64,000 nucleotides of DNA. Origin: Promerops cafer (taxonomy: Eukaryota > Chordata > Aves > Passeriformes > Nectariniidae). Positions 13,081 to 26,583 of the stretch are shown one piece after another; within the stretch, counting starts at the first letter, position 1, and the number at the start of each line of letters is the position of its first letter. The notes beneath the pieces are model-generated. The model ran no database searches. It was not told the origin of the DNA and saw only the letters and a program-made list of their open reading frames with translations. A program made the position numbers and the translations under genes. Location of the stretch: assembly GCA_013398275.1 (NCBI GenBank), contig VZSE01015292.1, forward strand, positions 2,143,539-2,207,538. Direction: 5' to 3'.

Positions 13081-16000
13081 AACCAAAAGTGCAAGCGTGG
13101 TTATCAGAGCTCCTGTGTGGATGTGTTGTGATGGGTTCAGAGTGATGAACGCAGAGTGAATGTTTTGAAATAATGCTGTTATTTTTACAGCTGGGAGGAA
13201 AAAACCCACTGAAGGTAGTGGGATTGCAGGGGCACGTGGGTAAGAGCAGGATTTGTGCCCCTGGATGATGTAGGCAGTTTTGGAATGGGGCAATGCTGTC
13301 TGTTGTGGGTGATGCACTGAAGCTTTTTCCTGAAAGAAAGGACTTGCTGTGTTTGCTCATTCTCTTTGCACCTCTCTTCTGAACCTGCTCATGGAGAATT
13401 GAAAGTTTCTCTCCAGATCTGTGCTAGATGCTTATGGAACACAAATCCCACAGATTGAGTTCAGTGTTTTACTTTCTAAAATAATTAATGTCAGGAATAG
13501 CAGTGTGTCTGATTTGGTCAAGAGTTTATAATTTCCCACCTTTCAGCACCCTGAAGCCTCAAATCTTTGACATCAGAATACAAGTGTGAGTCAGTCTCTT
13601 TAGACAGACTGCTTTATAAATTCATTCTGTCAATGTGTCTGCATTGGGTTTTTTAAAAAATAATTTTGTTTGTAACGTGCTTTTACTTTTTTCTTCAGAT
13701 TCAGGATAGCCCTGCTGAGAGGAGACAAGGATGATGTTCCCCTTGAAACCTTTTGCTGGTAGATCTCCTTAAGGTACATCAGAAGCCAGTGATACCTATT
13801 TGCTCATGTTTCTCTGCCTTATCAATAACTTGCACTAACCTCCAAAATCTGTTGATTTCGGGGAGTCTAATAATGTGTCTTTAGACATCCCTTACCTCTT
13901 TGGCCCAGAGTGAGGTTTACCATTAAAATTCCCTGAAAGGCTGCTGTTTCAGGATTGCCTAAAAAGGTGCAGAGCTGGGCAGGGATTAAAAGATCAATCC
14001 TGAAAACTGTTGGAATGCAACTGATTTTACTTATGAGACCTTCAGTGGGAAAAATTCCCACTGTGGTCTGGTTCTTATATGCAGTGACTCTACTAAATAC
14101 TGCTAGAAACAGATAGGATTCAATCTTGAGTGGGTTTGATCATATGAGAAATATTTCTTGGGTATGTGGGAACAGAACAGGCTCCATGAAGGCATCCAGC
14201 TGATAAGCTTCATGTGAATCTGAAAATAATCATTAATTGGTGGTGGTACTTTCATTACCTTGAACTATTATCCATATAGCCTGGGTATGTATATTTTTCT
14301 GGAAGAATTTTTGTGAAAATAAAGTTAATTCAGTGTCTCAGATAAAGAATGATATTTTAGCTGGAAATTGTCTTAATAGTTGCACAAAAGGCTTCAAATA
14401 TTCTGCAGCTTGGTACGAAAAAAATGTTCAAAGATACTGGTGTTGTTCCTGAGCCATCAAAGTTTTCCACTGCCACCATGGTGTTTTACTAAAATGAAAA
14501 GATAAAAACCAAAGCTCTGTGCTAATCTTTTGCTTTGTTGCTTAAGGGACATTTCAGTATAAAGTAGCAATTTCCATATCATTTGAATAGCAGTTGCAAC
14601 CCATTGATGTTTAAAGTAAAATGTGCAACTCCTGTAATCAGCAAAGCAGATGCAAATGCCTTGTCTGCCTCCAAGTGCAGCTCCCTGCTTGCTGCCTCAA
14701 TTAGATTTGGAGTGGAAAACACGATCAGATAATGACAATCACGGGAGCTCCTCTTTCATCTCTTGGCTGTATCAGTTTGTGCAAAAGCAGCTGGAGCGAG
14801 CCTGGCTGGGTGCAGGGGAGGGTCCCAGCAGCACCGCCGCCCTCCTCAGCTGCAGAAGACCCTGAGGAGCTTTGGAGGTGGGAAAGGGACTCATCTCCCC
14901 TCCCCTGCCCTCTTCCCTAACCCTTCCCCTGCCCCTGGGGACAGGAATGGCCTTTTAGTTCTGTTTATGCCGTGCCAGCGCAAGCCTCTGCGCATTTTTG
15001 TAAATAAGCAATCGCAAAAATAAATGGCTCTGAGCATTTTGATCCCGGGCCAGTGGTTTTGGCTGTGCAGGGAGCAGGTTGGATAAAACCCCACCGAGCT
15101 CCCTGAGTTCTGCCATCCCGGGCTTTAGGTGGCTGGAGCTGTTCCTCAGAGGGCTTTTTAACTCTAAAAATGACCTGTAGTGGTATGAGGGAAGAGTTTC
15201 CTTTATCCTTCACATTTCCGAACGTGACAGCGAACGCTTCCGTGGTGCTTTTCTGTGCCTGGAGTGTCTGAGCTGCTGGCCCAGTGACTGGAGAGGGCTT
15301 CCCATCAGAGTGATTTCTGACTGGAACTGCCCTCCTAGGAAAGGGAAAACTTCCCAGGAAAAGGCTTGGATTTGATCAAATTAAAACAGATGAAGCCTCC
15401 AAAACAGGTGGGATGAGAATCCTTTGCTTGCTCTAAAACATTTTCCTGGAAAGAGGCTGTATTTTGTTTTTCTCATTAGTACTTTTCCTAATCAGGAGAC
15501 ATCTTATGGAAAAGGATTTCCATCTTGTGGTCAGCTGTGGTAATAAAACACTCCAGTGGACATTTTTTTCATAGCAAACCAAACTAATTTCAATAAGAAA
15601 TAATGCAAATCTGTTGTAGTTCCTTGTGAAGGTAAATGCTGGAGACCTCACAAAGTCTGTTTGTGCAGAAGGTAAAACTGTCTCAGGACTATCACCCTTC
15701 ATCTTTAGAACTAAAATACTTGGGAAAGGTATAATAGAAATGATTCATGACTGAATATTTAATTTTGACACATTATACAGCATGTTGGCCTCAGGAGCCA
15801 TGCACAGGAACCCAGACAGAATTACTTGGAACTTTAACAGAAAGGAGGAAATTACTCCTGAATTTCTGGGAAAATTTCTATCCAGGGCCAAATATTGTTG
15901 CTTGGATTGTTTTCTATTCCAGGATGACTCTGAGTCTCAGTACAACGTCATCATAACTTTGTGCAGATATTTGTTGTTCTGGACAAATTTTGAAATCCAT

Positions 16001-19000
16001 GCTCTAATCTTGAAATAGCAAAACGCTGCAGGGTTAAGTGCTGGAGTTCACTGGAAAATCTACCCACTTCAGTGGGAAAGACTTTTTAATAGATTAGAAA
16101 CAAAACAAAATTGGAAAGGTCATTTTAAATACTAAGGGCTGTGGCTGAAGGGCAGGGCTGTGTGTGCTGGGGAAGTTTAGTGCTCAGATCTTGTGGAGGT
16201 GCTCTGTAAATGACCTCAGCTGTCCAACCCTGCAAGGAAAGGTGAGGCTGGTAAAAGGAACAGGTAATTTCTTAAGTTTAATTACTACTTTATGCAGTCG
16301 TGCACTGTGATGCTCATGCAGATTGCACTGAAAATCTTCTGACTTCAGCAAGAGCTGGACCAGCCCGGAATATTTACAAGGAGAGTTAAATAAGTCCTCA
16401 GATCAAATTCTTAGAGATGAATGTAAGAGCTTCATAAGTATTTTTTATTTTGAGGGCTTGTAACTAAAGGAGATGTTCAGTGTGTTCCTTAGTGGGTGCC
16501 AAAAAGCTTATTTTCAGAAGTGTCTGAATTTCAGAGAAAGTCAATAACTGCTATATTTAATCTGAAGTCAATGCAACTGCTGCTGAAATCCATCTATATT
16601 CTTTTGTAGGAATAATCAGGAAAAAAATACAGCATGTATATGAAAAATCATGTAAAATGCATATGACTTACATGACATAGCAAGGTAGATTTAAAAAAAA
16701 CCAGTTCAACAACATGTCTGAGGTTGTGCTGCAAATGTCACTGAAAGGAAAGTAGAAAATGAGAATATATTTATGAACTCTTTGCAGTATTTGGTAAATA
16801 ATTTCAGAAAAACTTACATCCAAAGTTTGTACATGGGCCTTGTTCTGTTGGTAACTGCAGCCAGTGGGAGTTTTTGCCATGGTCTCTATTGAAACAGGAT
16901 CCAATTTATTTCTTTATTTCTTATGTGCAGTTATAAATCTTGGACCTTAATTGCAAGAACACTTAAGGAGGAAAACATTTTCTCTTTTTATTTAAATTTT
17001 TTTAAAAAGTCATCTAACAGCTAGTTCATTAAAAGCATTAAAAGATATTTGAGGGAAGGCTTCCTTAAATCAAATGAATCTCTCATCTGGCTGACCAAAT
17101 GGACTGGGATTTTTTTTTTAATTATTTTTATTACCAGTTGCTAAGAAGTGTCTGCAGGAAGCTGCCAAGCACACTCTTGTGGGGTGGCTTTCCACATAAA
17201 TGACTGCCAGGGTCACCCAGGTGTGGCCTCAGAGGAGAAAGGTGGAGAAGGTGAGGAACACAGGGAGGTGTTTCAGTGGCAGGGACAGGGAGGCTCTCCT
17301 GGGCACGGTCGGTGCTGGGACACATCGTGGAGAATTCCCCCTGGAAGGGGCTCCCCTGGCTGCCCCACCTGGTTCCACCTGGACTTGGGCAGTGCCCAGT
17401 TTTGCCATCCCAGTGGATGGTGGAAGTGAGGAATCTGGGTGAGAGACGGAGCTCACGGTGCCTCAGAGCAGGCCCTGAAGCTTTGGCACTTTCTCTGGCC
17501 CAGATCCAGTGCCTTTTTTCCTTTGGTTTTGGTTTTTCTGCAGTTCCCAAGCCCTGGGTGAGTGCTGTGACACCAGGCTGCAGCTCCCAGCAGCAGCAGC
17601 AGCCCAGAAATGCTGGTTAATCACCAGTTTATTAGCTCGTGGCCTTAGGCAAACCTGAAATCATTAACAGCCCATTTGTTGGGCTAATGACTCTTTTTTA
17701 CTAGATGTATAATTTAATATATGGTAGCTTTCATGCTTAATTATGCTCTTCAAAGTTTCTTTTGAAGGAATTTATTTTTCTATGTGCATGTATATGAGAG
17801 GGTTGGGAGCTGGCTGGCTTTGCTTGCATGCTGCTGTGTTAAAATCTGCACGGTTTATGTAAGAAGATTTTAATTTAGATATGGGTATTTCCCCTGTTGC
17901 TTGTTCTTTCAATATTTTTATCTTTGAAAAACAAATAATGATGAATTACCAACAGGTTTAAAATAGCATCATTTCATGCCCCACTGTAGGTTGCTACATT
18001 GTTTTGGACAAGATGTAAACCCAAAGTCCTGATCAATAGGGCCATTGTGCCAGCAGCTTCCAAATGAATGCAAGTCTTGATCTCAGTGTCCTGGCTGTTT
18101 TCCAGCCTGGTTCACATTTTACTCAACAGCAAGTCCCACTTCTATTCCCTCTAACCTCAGTGGGAACAGAGGCAGAGCACTGCAAAGTGCTGCTAATCCC
18201 ACGTGCCATTTGCATGCAGCACTTGTAAAGCATCCTGGGATCAGTTGGGCTGGAAAAAGGCTGTGCATGTAAGATGTTTGTCCCTGGCATCCCAAATCCG
18301 CTGCTGTGTCACTGAAAGGAGGTTGTGACTTTGTCAATCGGGAAATTTTCTGTTTTCTTTTGTTTTTTAGCGAGGCAGCTGATTGAGAAGGATAATAAAG
18401 ATGAATTTGATTTTTCTTTCTGTGAGCTCTAGTGTCCCCTTCATGGAGATTAAAAATTTCCCGGTGCTGTTTTCAGCTGCACAGAGCAAGCAAAAGCTAA
18501 TCTCCTGCTTGGCTATGCCCACCCCGCTGCTGTCCACTAAGAGGATCGCCATACAGTTGTGACTTAACAGGCACTGGGAGAGCATAATCTTGTTTATTCG
18601 GTCATCCAAAACACCGATGAGCTGAGATAATCAGCGGGCTGGGAGCAGGGGAGGAGCAATGAGGTTTGCTTTGCCTGGCTGGATCTCAGAGTATGGGAAG
18701 GGACCAAAACCACCCCCCCAGCAACAGCCCTGGAGAGCCAGCCTGATGAAACAACAGCCTTGGCAGTGTCTGAGCCAGATGTTGTGCTCAACAATTCAAA
18801 ATTGCTCTTTTTGTGACTGGTTTAATATAGAAATACTCAGTGTCTGAGTGGCCATGTGAGGCAATTTGTGCAAAATGCTTTGGCTATCAGGTGGCAGAGG
18901 CTGTGTGTGAATGGGTCATCTCCCCGTGTTCACTCACATTTGGAAACCTGCACCTACCTTGTACTTGGATATAAATTTACTAAAATTACAACTATTACTA

Positions 19001-22000
19001 CAGCTTTCCTGGGCACGAGGCACAGCTTTTCACAGGACGCTGAATATTTGTAAGAAGCCACTGGATCTGTGGGGATGTAGGAGCACATTCTGCAGAGCCC
19101 CTCCCAAGAAATATAATGTTGGACTTTCCCCAGTGACCTAGAGCCTTGAAACTGGGCTGTATAAAACCTCTGGAGATGGCACAGTAGTGAGCTTTCAAAT
19201 GACTTTATGTTCTTGTTCTTGTGATCATTAATGCTTTCACACTTCATATTCTAGCCCATTAATTCATTGGCTCGGGTTTCAGTGAAAGGCCCCATCTTCA
19301 CTTTGATTTTATCTCAGTCCATGAGTGTTCAGCAGTCAATCCTTTCCTGTTGTAGATGTTCCAGTGTCTGTATCCTTAACTTTTACAGCTGGCATGAGCC
19401 ATGGATTAACTTCAAACAGTGATGCTGATTTGGAAGTCTCATTTTATGTTCTCTGAGCTGTCCTAGTCCAGATGACAGGTTTATAGTTTGGGAAGCCAGT
19501 AGCAATGGCTGAGCTCACTGGTCTTTATAACTAAAGCACTGTCGTTAGGTGCAGCTCCTCACCATGGTGACACTGCAAATATTGAACACAGAGTGATTCA
19601 TGGCACCCAATATAATGCTTACTTTAATTAATAGTTCACAAGATAACTTGCTTTATTTAACTTTTCCAACATGAGTGGGTTGGGAAGGACAGAATGTTGC
19701 TATGTATAATTTATGGGCACTCATATTTGTGTGCTTGTTTTAAAAATTAAATTTAAAAAGTATTGTGTGTTTTCTCCTCGCCCTGCTGGCGGATGTTCAG
19801 GCCCTTGCAGGGCTCCAGGGGATTTTCTGTGTGTGAGTGTTGAATGATGAGCTCTGAAAAGTGATGTTCTTGCTCTCCTGCCTCCCTCCCTCCCTCTGTA
19901 TTCCCAGTGTGGCAGGGCTGTGTCCTTCCTGGAAGTGCTTTGGGATTCCCAGAGCAGAGAGCACGGTGCTGTGACCCCACTGGTGCACCCTGACCACCAC
20001 ACCCCTCAGGCCTGAGGCTCAGCCATATTTCCCACAAGAAATGAGGTTTTGGGTAAGTGACACCAGACTCTAGAGCTGGCAGGAAGTAAAGGAATATGGC
20101 AGTTGCAGAGCTTCGGGGCAATACAGGAAATTCATCATTAGGAAATTAGCCCCAGGGTTGTACTTCTGAAGTGGAATGCTGTGATGAGCATATTCCAGAT
20201 TTCCATGCATTTTGACTGGAATTTATTGCACCTAAAAATCGATCTAAGGACTAAGAGAGAGGAGGCATCAACCCATCTGCTTAATGGTGGCCACACCATC
20301 CTTAGAAGTGATGATACACAGGGTCTTTCCCTCTGGGTATGTCCCAACAATCTGAGAGGTCACAGCCATGACCAACACGGAGGAGGCTTGTGAGGACAGC
20401 CTTCTGAAGAAAAACCTTCTCAATTCTTAGGTTTTTCTATTAATTTCCCTCTTGCAACTAAGATTTCCTCTTGTAATTTTTACAGCCATAGCTGTAAATA
20501 AGGAAACATTATAAAATCTGTTAAATTCACCAGCATTCTGCTCCAATAAGGGAAAAAAATGCCCATTATTAACTCCTGTTTGCCACAAAGAAGTGCCCAT
20601 TAGTGTGTGTCCAACCCCTTTATATAAAACTGAGAGCAGTGAAGTCACTGACAGGGCTTCTATTTGTCTACGTTGAGTCCTGCAGAGATGGCAGAGAAAA
20701 AAAAATCCTGCATTAATAAAAGAATAAATTCCTCTTCAAGTTAACATAGAATGCTTCTACACTGATGAAAAGATTTGGGCTTGCTCCAGTGTGGTTTTCC
20801 CCGTGTGGTTGGTTTTTTGCATTTCTTTCAACTTGCTCTTTGTAATCCATTTCCAGTTGGGCTTTTTTTCCTTTCCAGTCTGACATATAGCATGATGTTG
20901 CAAATCCTGGCCTGTGACAGCTTGAGGAATATTTATGTGTTTGGACAAAATATCTTCCCTTCCAAGTCAATTTCAAACACCATGGAAACGTTTTACTCCC
21001 AAGGTTTTGTTTGTCACTGTTGGTTATTAGAAACCTCTGCCCAAGGTCAGCAGTGACACACCAATCCTGTGCAGGAGGTATTTTCAGGGATTTTGCATGG
21101 ATAGCTTCAGGAAGTCAGGAGGGGGTGATGGAGAGGAGGGGAAGATAGAGATAGGAGCTTTTTCTAGACTATTTGAAAGGTTTCTTTCCCTTTGCAAAGT
21201 GTGCAAGCAGAAGTAACTGTGAGGCAGGAGCTGGAAGCTGAAACTGTGCTCACAAGCCTGGCCCAGCCTCGTGTCAGGGGACAACCTCTGGTGAGCTTTG
21301 CTTCTTTCCCTGTCCTCACAGCTGGGAATATGCCTTGATTTAAAACCAGTGTGGCATTAACTGCCCCATTACACACAGCAGAAAGCTGAGGGACTGACCT
21401 CATCTGCCAGAACAAGTGTTTTAATGCTGCCCAAAGTTCAAAGCAATCAAAAGGTCAAACTTGTTTAAGGCAGGGAGTGATAAGAGGGGTGATGGAAGCT
21501 CAGGAAGCTCATTCCCACTTGTTGGAATTAAGCCAGCCTGGCTTCAGGAAAATCTCCAGATAGGATGAACCCTGGAGAACAGTGACAGATGAGAAACTCA
21601 GGGGTGAGCCTCCCCGTACTCGAGACAGAGAATTCCCATTAAATGCAACAGAAGAAAAACAGACCCTGGTGAATGGGACTTCAGGTCATTCTCCTGGCAA
21701 AGCCTGCTCAGGAGACAACTCACAGTGCCCTGATGAGAAGTTTTCGGTCAGGTGATGGAATGGACTGTGAGAGGGAAAGGGGATTTTCAGCCTGAAAGGT
21801 TTGTCCCTGAGAAGGAGGAAAGACTGAGGTTGCTTTTGTAGTCCAGAGTGCTCAGAGCAGCTCTCTGGAATGGCTGGTCCTGGGGGCATCTCTGCCAGCA
21901 TGGGCGTGGTGGGACGTGCAAAACTTCTGATCAAGTTTGAGGGAAGTGGACTCTTCAGTTTATCCCCTTTGGGGAGGAAGATGGAGCTCACACCTTGCTC

Positions 22001-22214
22001 AGTTGAGACTGGAACAGAACTTTTTCCCTTTCCAAAGGCAGAGTTTTTCCCTCTCAGTGTTTTCTTCTGTGCAGGGGAGAACATGGAAAACTTCTCTGTG
22101 GAAAACCCTCCTTCTGGTTCTGTGGGGGGCTGCTCAGCACCCTCAGCAGCTGTTTGGAAAACTCTTTCCACAGTTTGTAATGGCTGCTTTTTCAAGGGTC
22201 TAATGGCTTTATTT
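13081..22214. other. Intergenic, no gene recognised
   Basis: About 9 kb of unique sequence without a recognisable exon, RNA gene or full-length mobile element. Open frames such as 17131-17550 (minus), 17276-17620 (plus) and 19753-20121 (minus) have no recognisable domain. A CpG-containing stretch at 18540-18690, with GATA-like (gagataatc) and TTTATTCGG words, may be a small regulatory element, but support is weak. Confidence 0.5.
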
Positions 22215-22250
22215 AAAAAAAAAAAAAAAAAAAGAGAGAAGAGAGAGTGA
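22215..22250. repeat. A19 tract followed by GA-rich tract
   Basis: Nineteen consecutive A residues (22215-22233) run into gagagaagagagag. The A run could be the tail of an old retroposed copy or a simple slippage tract; no recognisable parental gene or target-site duplication was found upstream. Confidence 0.9.
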
Positions 22251-25200
22251 GGAACTCCTCAGTCTGCTCCTGCCATTTGAATTATGATTGCAGGGGAGCC
22301 CATTAGCCTCCATGGCACATGGCCATGCTTTCATAAGCTTGCAAGAGATGGAGTTTTTCTATATAGTTTTTATTTTTTTTTGGTCAAAGAAGGCATTCTC
22401 CAAGGTCTGAGTACAGACAAAATCCCTGGTCTTTTTGGCAGAATTCCCTGGTACTTACACAGCCAGGTTTTCTGTGCTCCAGCTCTGGTGTGTGACCCAC
22501 GCTTTCAACACATCCAGGGCCAAATGAGGATCTTTTGACTCGGGGCTGAATCTGACCATTTTTCTTCTACAGGAAAGATGTAAATAATTCTATGGGTGGG
22601 AGAAGAAAGGTGAAATTCAGGATGAGGAAAGGTAGTGCTGAGCTGGCTCTGAGAGGAAGGATGGGTTGAGGAGCAAGCCATAGACCTGCTGTATCAAAAG
22701 TCCAGCTCCAGACTGCTCAGCCCAGGGGGCACCTGCCCATCCTGTCCCTCCAGCCTCTGGGGTCAGGTCTGTGCTGCTTTTCACTGTTGGCAAAACCAGC
22801 AACACTGCAACAGAGAATGGGGATTTTTCCGAGCCCTTGTTCATGACACCAGATGTGCCTGTGCTTTTTTTCAAGCTCATTTGAATGTATGTAATGGACT
22901 TCTGGCTTTGAAAAATCATCAGTTACCAGATGTCTTTTCAATTGTCTACCTTGCAAAATCGTCCGTTACCAGATGTCTTTTAAATTGTAAACCCCTGTAG
23001 CCAGAGGTTAAAGCTGTGTCAAAACAGTCACTGATATGAATTCATATTACATTTTAAATGCACTATGATTTCCTCCAACTCTTTCCCCTTAGAAGTCCTC
23101 TCAAGGAAATTTTGTGGCTCACCCAAGATTTGCCACCCGCCCATCGCTAGAGATTCAGTGATAAATGCTTTCAATAATTAACAGTGGCAGGGGCTTTGTA
23201 CCTCTGTCTCATGGGTATCTCACCTCTCAGACAGCAGAAATAAAAGCCTGTTGTAACAGGAAGAGTAATGATCTGGGTGCTGGTGGAAGGTCCCTGCAGC
23301 TGCACCATCAGCGCAGATCTTCTACAACTGGAGTTGTTTGCAAGCAGGATTTTGTCCTGGGCCCAGTTTGGAGCTCAAGGCAGCTGGAGAAGCAGCAATG
23401 CTTGCAGAGTTCCTAAGGTAAAGGAGGTTTGGGGGTTGTGTGGGGCTGGGAAGAGGCTGTGCAAGTCGAAAGGACAAGTAGGTTGTGTGCGAGTTTCCTT
23501 CTTAATCCGACTCTCCAGGGTCTCATCCAGCCTCTGTGCTGGCTGCCAAGAGCTCAGACTGAGTGGCTATTTTGGGATACAGCAACACCAAGTGTTACTT
23601 CAGAGATGTTTGGAGAGAGATTTAATAAAAGCAACTAATAAGGTTTGACGCGCTGAAGATTAGGAAAAGTCATTCCGAGCATCTGAACTGGCCTCAGGGG
23701 TGGGAGGCTCAGGGGAGTCGTGTGTTATCCTGGGGATGGATGCCCTCCTGGGATGGCTGGTGGGACAACAGCAGCTCACCTCTTTGTGGAACCATCTCTG
23801 AGCTGTGAGGGCAAACCAGCAGGGCAGCCTGGCACTAGATGTTGGCCTTAAAATAAAAAAAAAATAAGGAAGGGAAAAGGCAGCTCAAAGCTGCTGCATG
23901 CTCTGGGGCTGGGAGCAGCCCCTCTCCCTGCAGCAGGCAGCTGGGGTGGCTGCAGCAGTTGTCCCCGTGTAAATAACCCTGTCCCCAGCCCAGGGGCTGG
24001 CACTGGGCAGCAGGGTCCCCGCTCACAGCCGGGCACTGCCCTCACACTTGGTGCCAACTGCTCAGGGCTGTCAGCTTCTGGTTTTGTTTTGATGGTTTAG
24101 TTTTTTTTGGCTTTTCTTTCCTTTTTTTTTTGTCACAGGACCAACCCAGAACAGAATCACGAGATCAGTGTTTATTACTTTCCAAATAATCTATAGCCTG
24201 GTTTTAGTGCTGACGCCGTTTGACAGGCGGTGTCACCGCTGCGCTCATGTTTCCATGTGACACCACTGCTTGCTGCTTTTCCCCATTTCATAACTAATAA
24301 GTGAAGTGAGTTTGACAGCCCTGGTTTCAGCTTCAGCCTGTTGGTTCCCATGTCACAGATAGGCTCTGTTAGCAGCAAATTCTTGTCAGGAGAAGAGAAT
24401 TACAGCTCAAGCTTGAAATGCGCTGGTGTTCAGTGCAGAGCTTTAAATTCTTGACCAAAGTTAAATAAAGCCAGCTGAAAGTGTGTAGTTTGAAATACAC
24501 TATCTATTTATCTTTTCCTCCTGACCAAAAATACCTAGAGTGGAAGGATGTCTTTGCATCCAAGCTGAGAACAGTTGAGCTCGTCTAAAAAAAAAAAAGG
24601 GATAAACACAGCATTTTAAATATTCTGGGTTTTAAAGTCTGTGCAACTGTCCCTCTCCCTAGATATGTGTAGATTATCTGTATTGAAAGAAAAAGGTATG
24701 TATGGACATATCCTAAAGCAAAAGGAATGGTTAGTTTTCAAGGTGTGGGAAGCTTATTTAACTGGTAATAAGAAAAAAATGTTAGTTCTCCCCCAGTAGT
24801 CATTAATAGCTCCGAGCTCCAGCCTGAGTACAGATGGAGCTTTGATACGATCACACTTTTGCAGGGAGTAAGTACTGTGTATCCTGCTGCTAATCCTGGG
24901 GTGGAAATCAGCTCCTCCTAACACCTGCTGCCAGGACCTGACACAACTGATTTCAGCTGCAGCATTTGCAGCCTCCTGGGCTGGATTTTGGATTTGGGCA
25001 TATCCCAGCTGGGTAAGTCAGTGCTGGGTGCTTTCTTTGCCTGGTGCTGATGCCCAGAGCCACCATTCCATGCTGCCCTCCTGGGTCCCCTCCAGCCCAA
25101 CCAGTTCTTGAAGCCCCTTTTCTCTCTGCTGGATGGGGGCTGCTCCTCCCCTCAGGGCACAGCAGAGGTTTGTGTTCAGAGAATGTTTTTAGTTATGGTT

Positions 25201-25532
25201 TCCAGCAGGATGAGCTATCCCACATCCCAGCCTGGAACAGCCTGTGAAATACAGCAGCTCCTGGGATCAGATGAGGAGCAAGTGCCTGTGGAGCCCAGAG
25301 CCCCAGGCTACAGCTCTGGGCTCCTTTAGGGAATACTGTTTCCAGAGCCTCCCTGGCTCTCTGGGGCTGCCCCGCTGCCATAAAAACTGGAGTCAGACGT
25401 GGATCCTGATGGTTTTGGCCTCTCTGTTAACATTTGGCTATCAGATCTTGTTATTGAAAAGTTTAGTGGAAGACTGGAGGGGGTTTTGGAGAGGCTTTTC
25501 AGTAATGGTTTGCAAAAGTTCTGGTTTAGATC
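22251..25532. other. Intergenic, with a 34-bp direct repeat
   Basis: No gene recognised. A diverged direct repeat lies at 22912-22945 and 22955-22988 (period 43 bp), sharing gttaccagatgtctttt. Other open frames are short and lack homology that I can recognise. A 12-A run occurs near 24587-24598. Confidence 0.5.
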
Positions 25533-25660
25533 TGAAGGGACCCCTAGCCTGACCTCTGGTGTATAACAGAGAGTATTGAATTTCCTGCACTTAACTCCCA
25601 CAGTCTATCCAAGAACTGCCTAACCACAGTGCTTTCTTAGGGGAAAAAATGCTCTTAAAT
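25533..25660 (-). mobile_element. Probable ancient CR1-like 3' fragment
   Basis: The words gatctgaagggaccc, tagcctgacctc, tgtataacagag and tattgaatttcctgcac follow the same order as a CR1 3' end common in turtle and crocodile genomes (gaccatctagtctgacctcctgtataacac, then a gaatttcc segment). The copy is strongly diverged, as expected for an old archosaur-era insertion. Read this way the element is on the minus strand. Right boundary uncertain. Confidence 0.5.
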
Positions 25661-26224
25661 GCACTCGTTTCAGCATGGTAGAAATGTTTCTTATCCCTGA
25701 TAGGGAGGAATGGGATTTTCCAGAAGGCTCCAGGATGAAGAACTTCTCACTGAGGCTCTCTCTGCCTTCCCCTTGAACTCATCCCTCTCCCCAAACAGCT
25801 CCCTGTGATCTGCTTGTCTCCTCTCCTGGTTGTGCTGGAGGTTAAAGAGAAGTCTCTCTTTAGAGAGAGCTAAAGGGGCAGAGGGGGAAGAGGTATCCAT
25901 TTGGGAATAAAGAAGGGGCAGGCATATAACCCAACTCAGCAGGGACAGGGTTAATGTGACCTTGCCCCACTTTTGGGTGGGAAATTTTCAGCTCAACACA
26001 GGTATTTATTATTCCACACAGATGTTTGCAATGACATATGAGCCACTACTGCTGCTCTTTGCCCAAACCCTGTTGGGCCAGGCACTGCACTGGTGCAGAG
26101 CAAAAAGCTGTCCCGGCCCTGAAGAGATCTCAGACTCACAAGGTAATTACTTCTCTTTGTCCATTAATTTCCTCTCCCAGATTTAAAGTGCAATGACAAA
26201 TAAATGATTTTAAGTGACCTCTTG
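25661..26224. other. Intergenic, nothing recognised
   Basis: Unique sequence with a small open frame on each strand (25691-25900 minus, 25956-26186 plus). Neither shows a domain, splice context or similarity that I recognise. Confidence 0.5.
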
Positions 26225-26583
26225 AGATAGATGTGCTGCCAGCAGGCACTGACCTGCCTTGAGTAATGGAAGGCTGGGGGATTCACAGATTTGGAAAGCT
26301 GCAGTGTGGCTTTGCTAAAATGACACAGATTAAGATATTCTAGAGATTATCTTCCAAAAACATGGTGGTCAAGGGCTTAATGACTTAAATTGTGGTCAAA
26401 TGTCTGCTTGTTATCAATTGTCTATTGCCGGTTAAACTGCATTAATGAAAGTCTCTTGATAAAAGCTGCCTTATCACCCGGAACTGAGATACCCGGCCTA
26501 ATGTGCTCCGGCAAGGCTGGAGGAAATGCTCCTTTCAGCAGCAGAGGAGACGAGGTGTCGCTTTCCTGAATTAGGCTGAGTCA
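26225..26583. promoter_or_regulatory. Candidate enhancer: GATA cluster with NF-E2/MARE-like site
   Basis: WGATAR motifs occur at 26225-26230 (AGATAG), 26347-26352 (AGATAA, minus), 26411-26416 (TGATAA, minus), 26457-26462 (TGATAA, plus) and 26470-26476 (TGATAAG, minus). They are followed by GCTGAGTCA at 26575-26583, the core of an NF-E2/MAF recognition element. Three GATA sites fall within 66 bp, well above the roughly one per 500 bp expected by chance. GATA plus MARE is the known layout of erythroid enhancers such as beta-globin HS2. RBM38, about 25 kb away, acts in terminal erythroid differentiation, so a link is plausible but only inferred. Confidence 0.33.
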
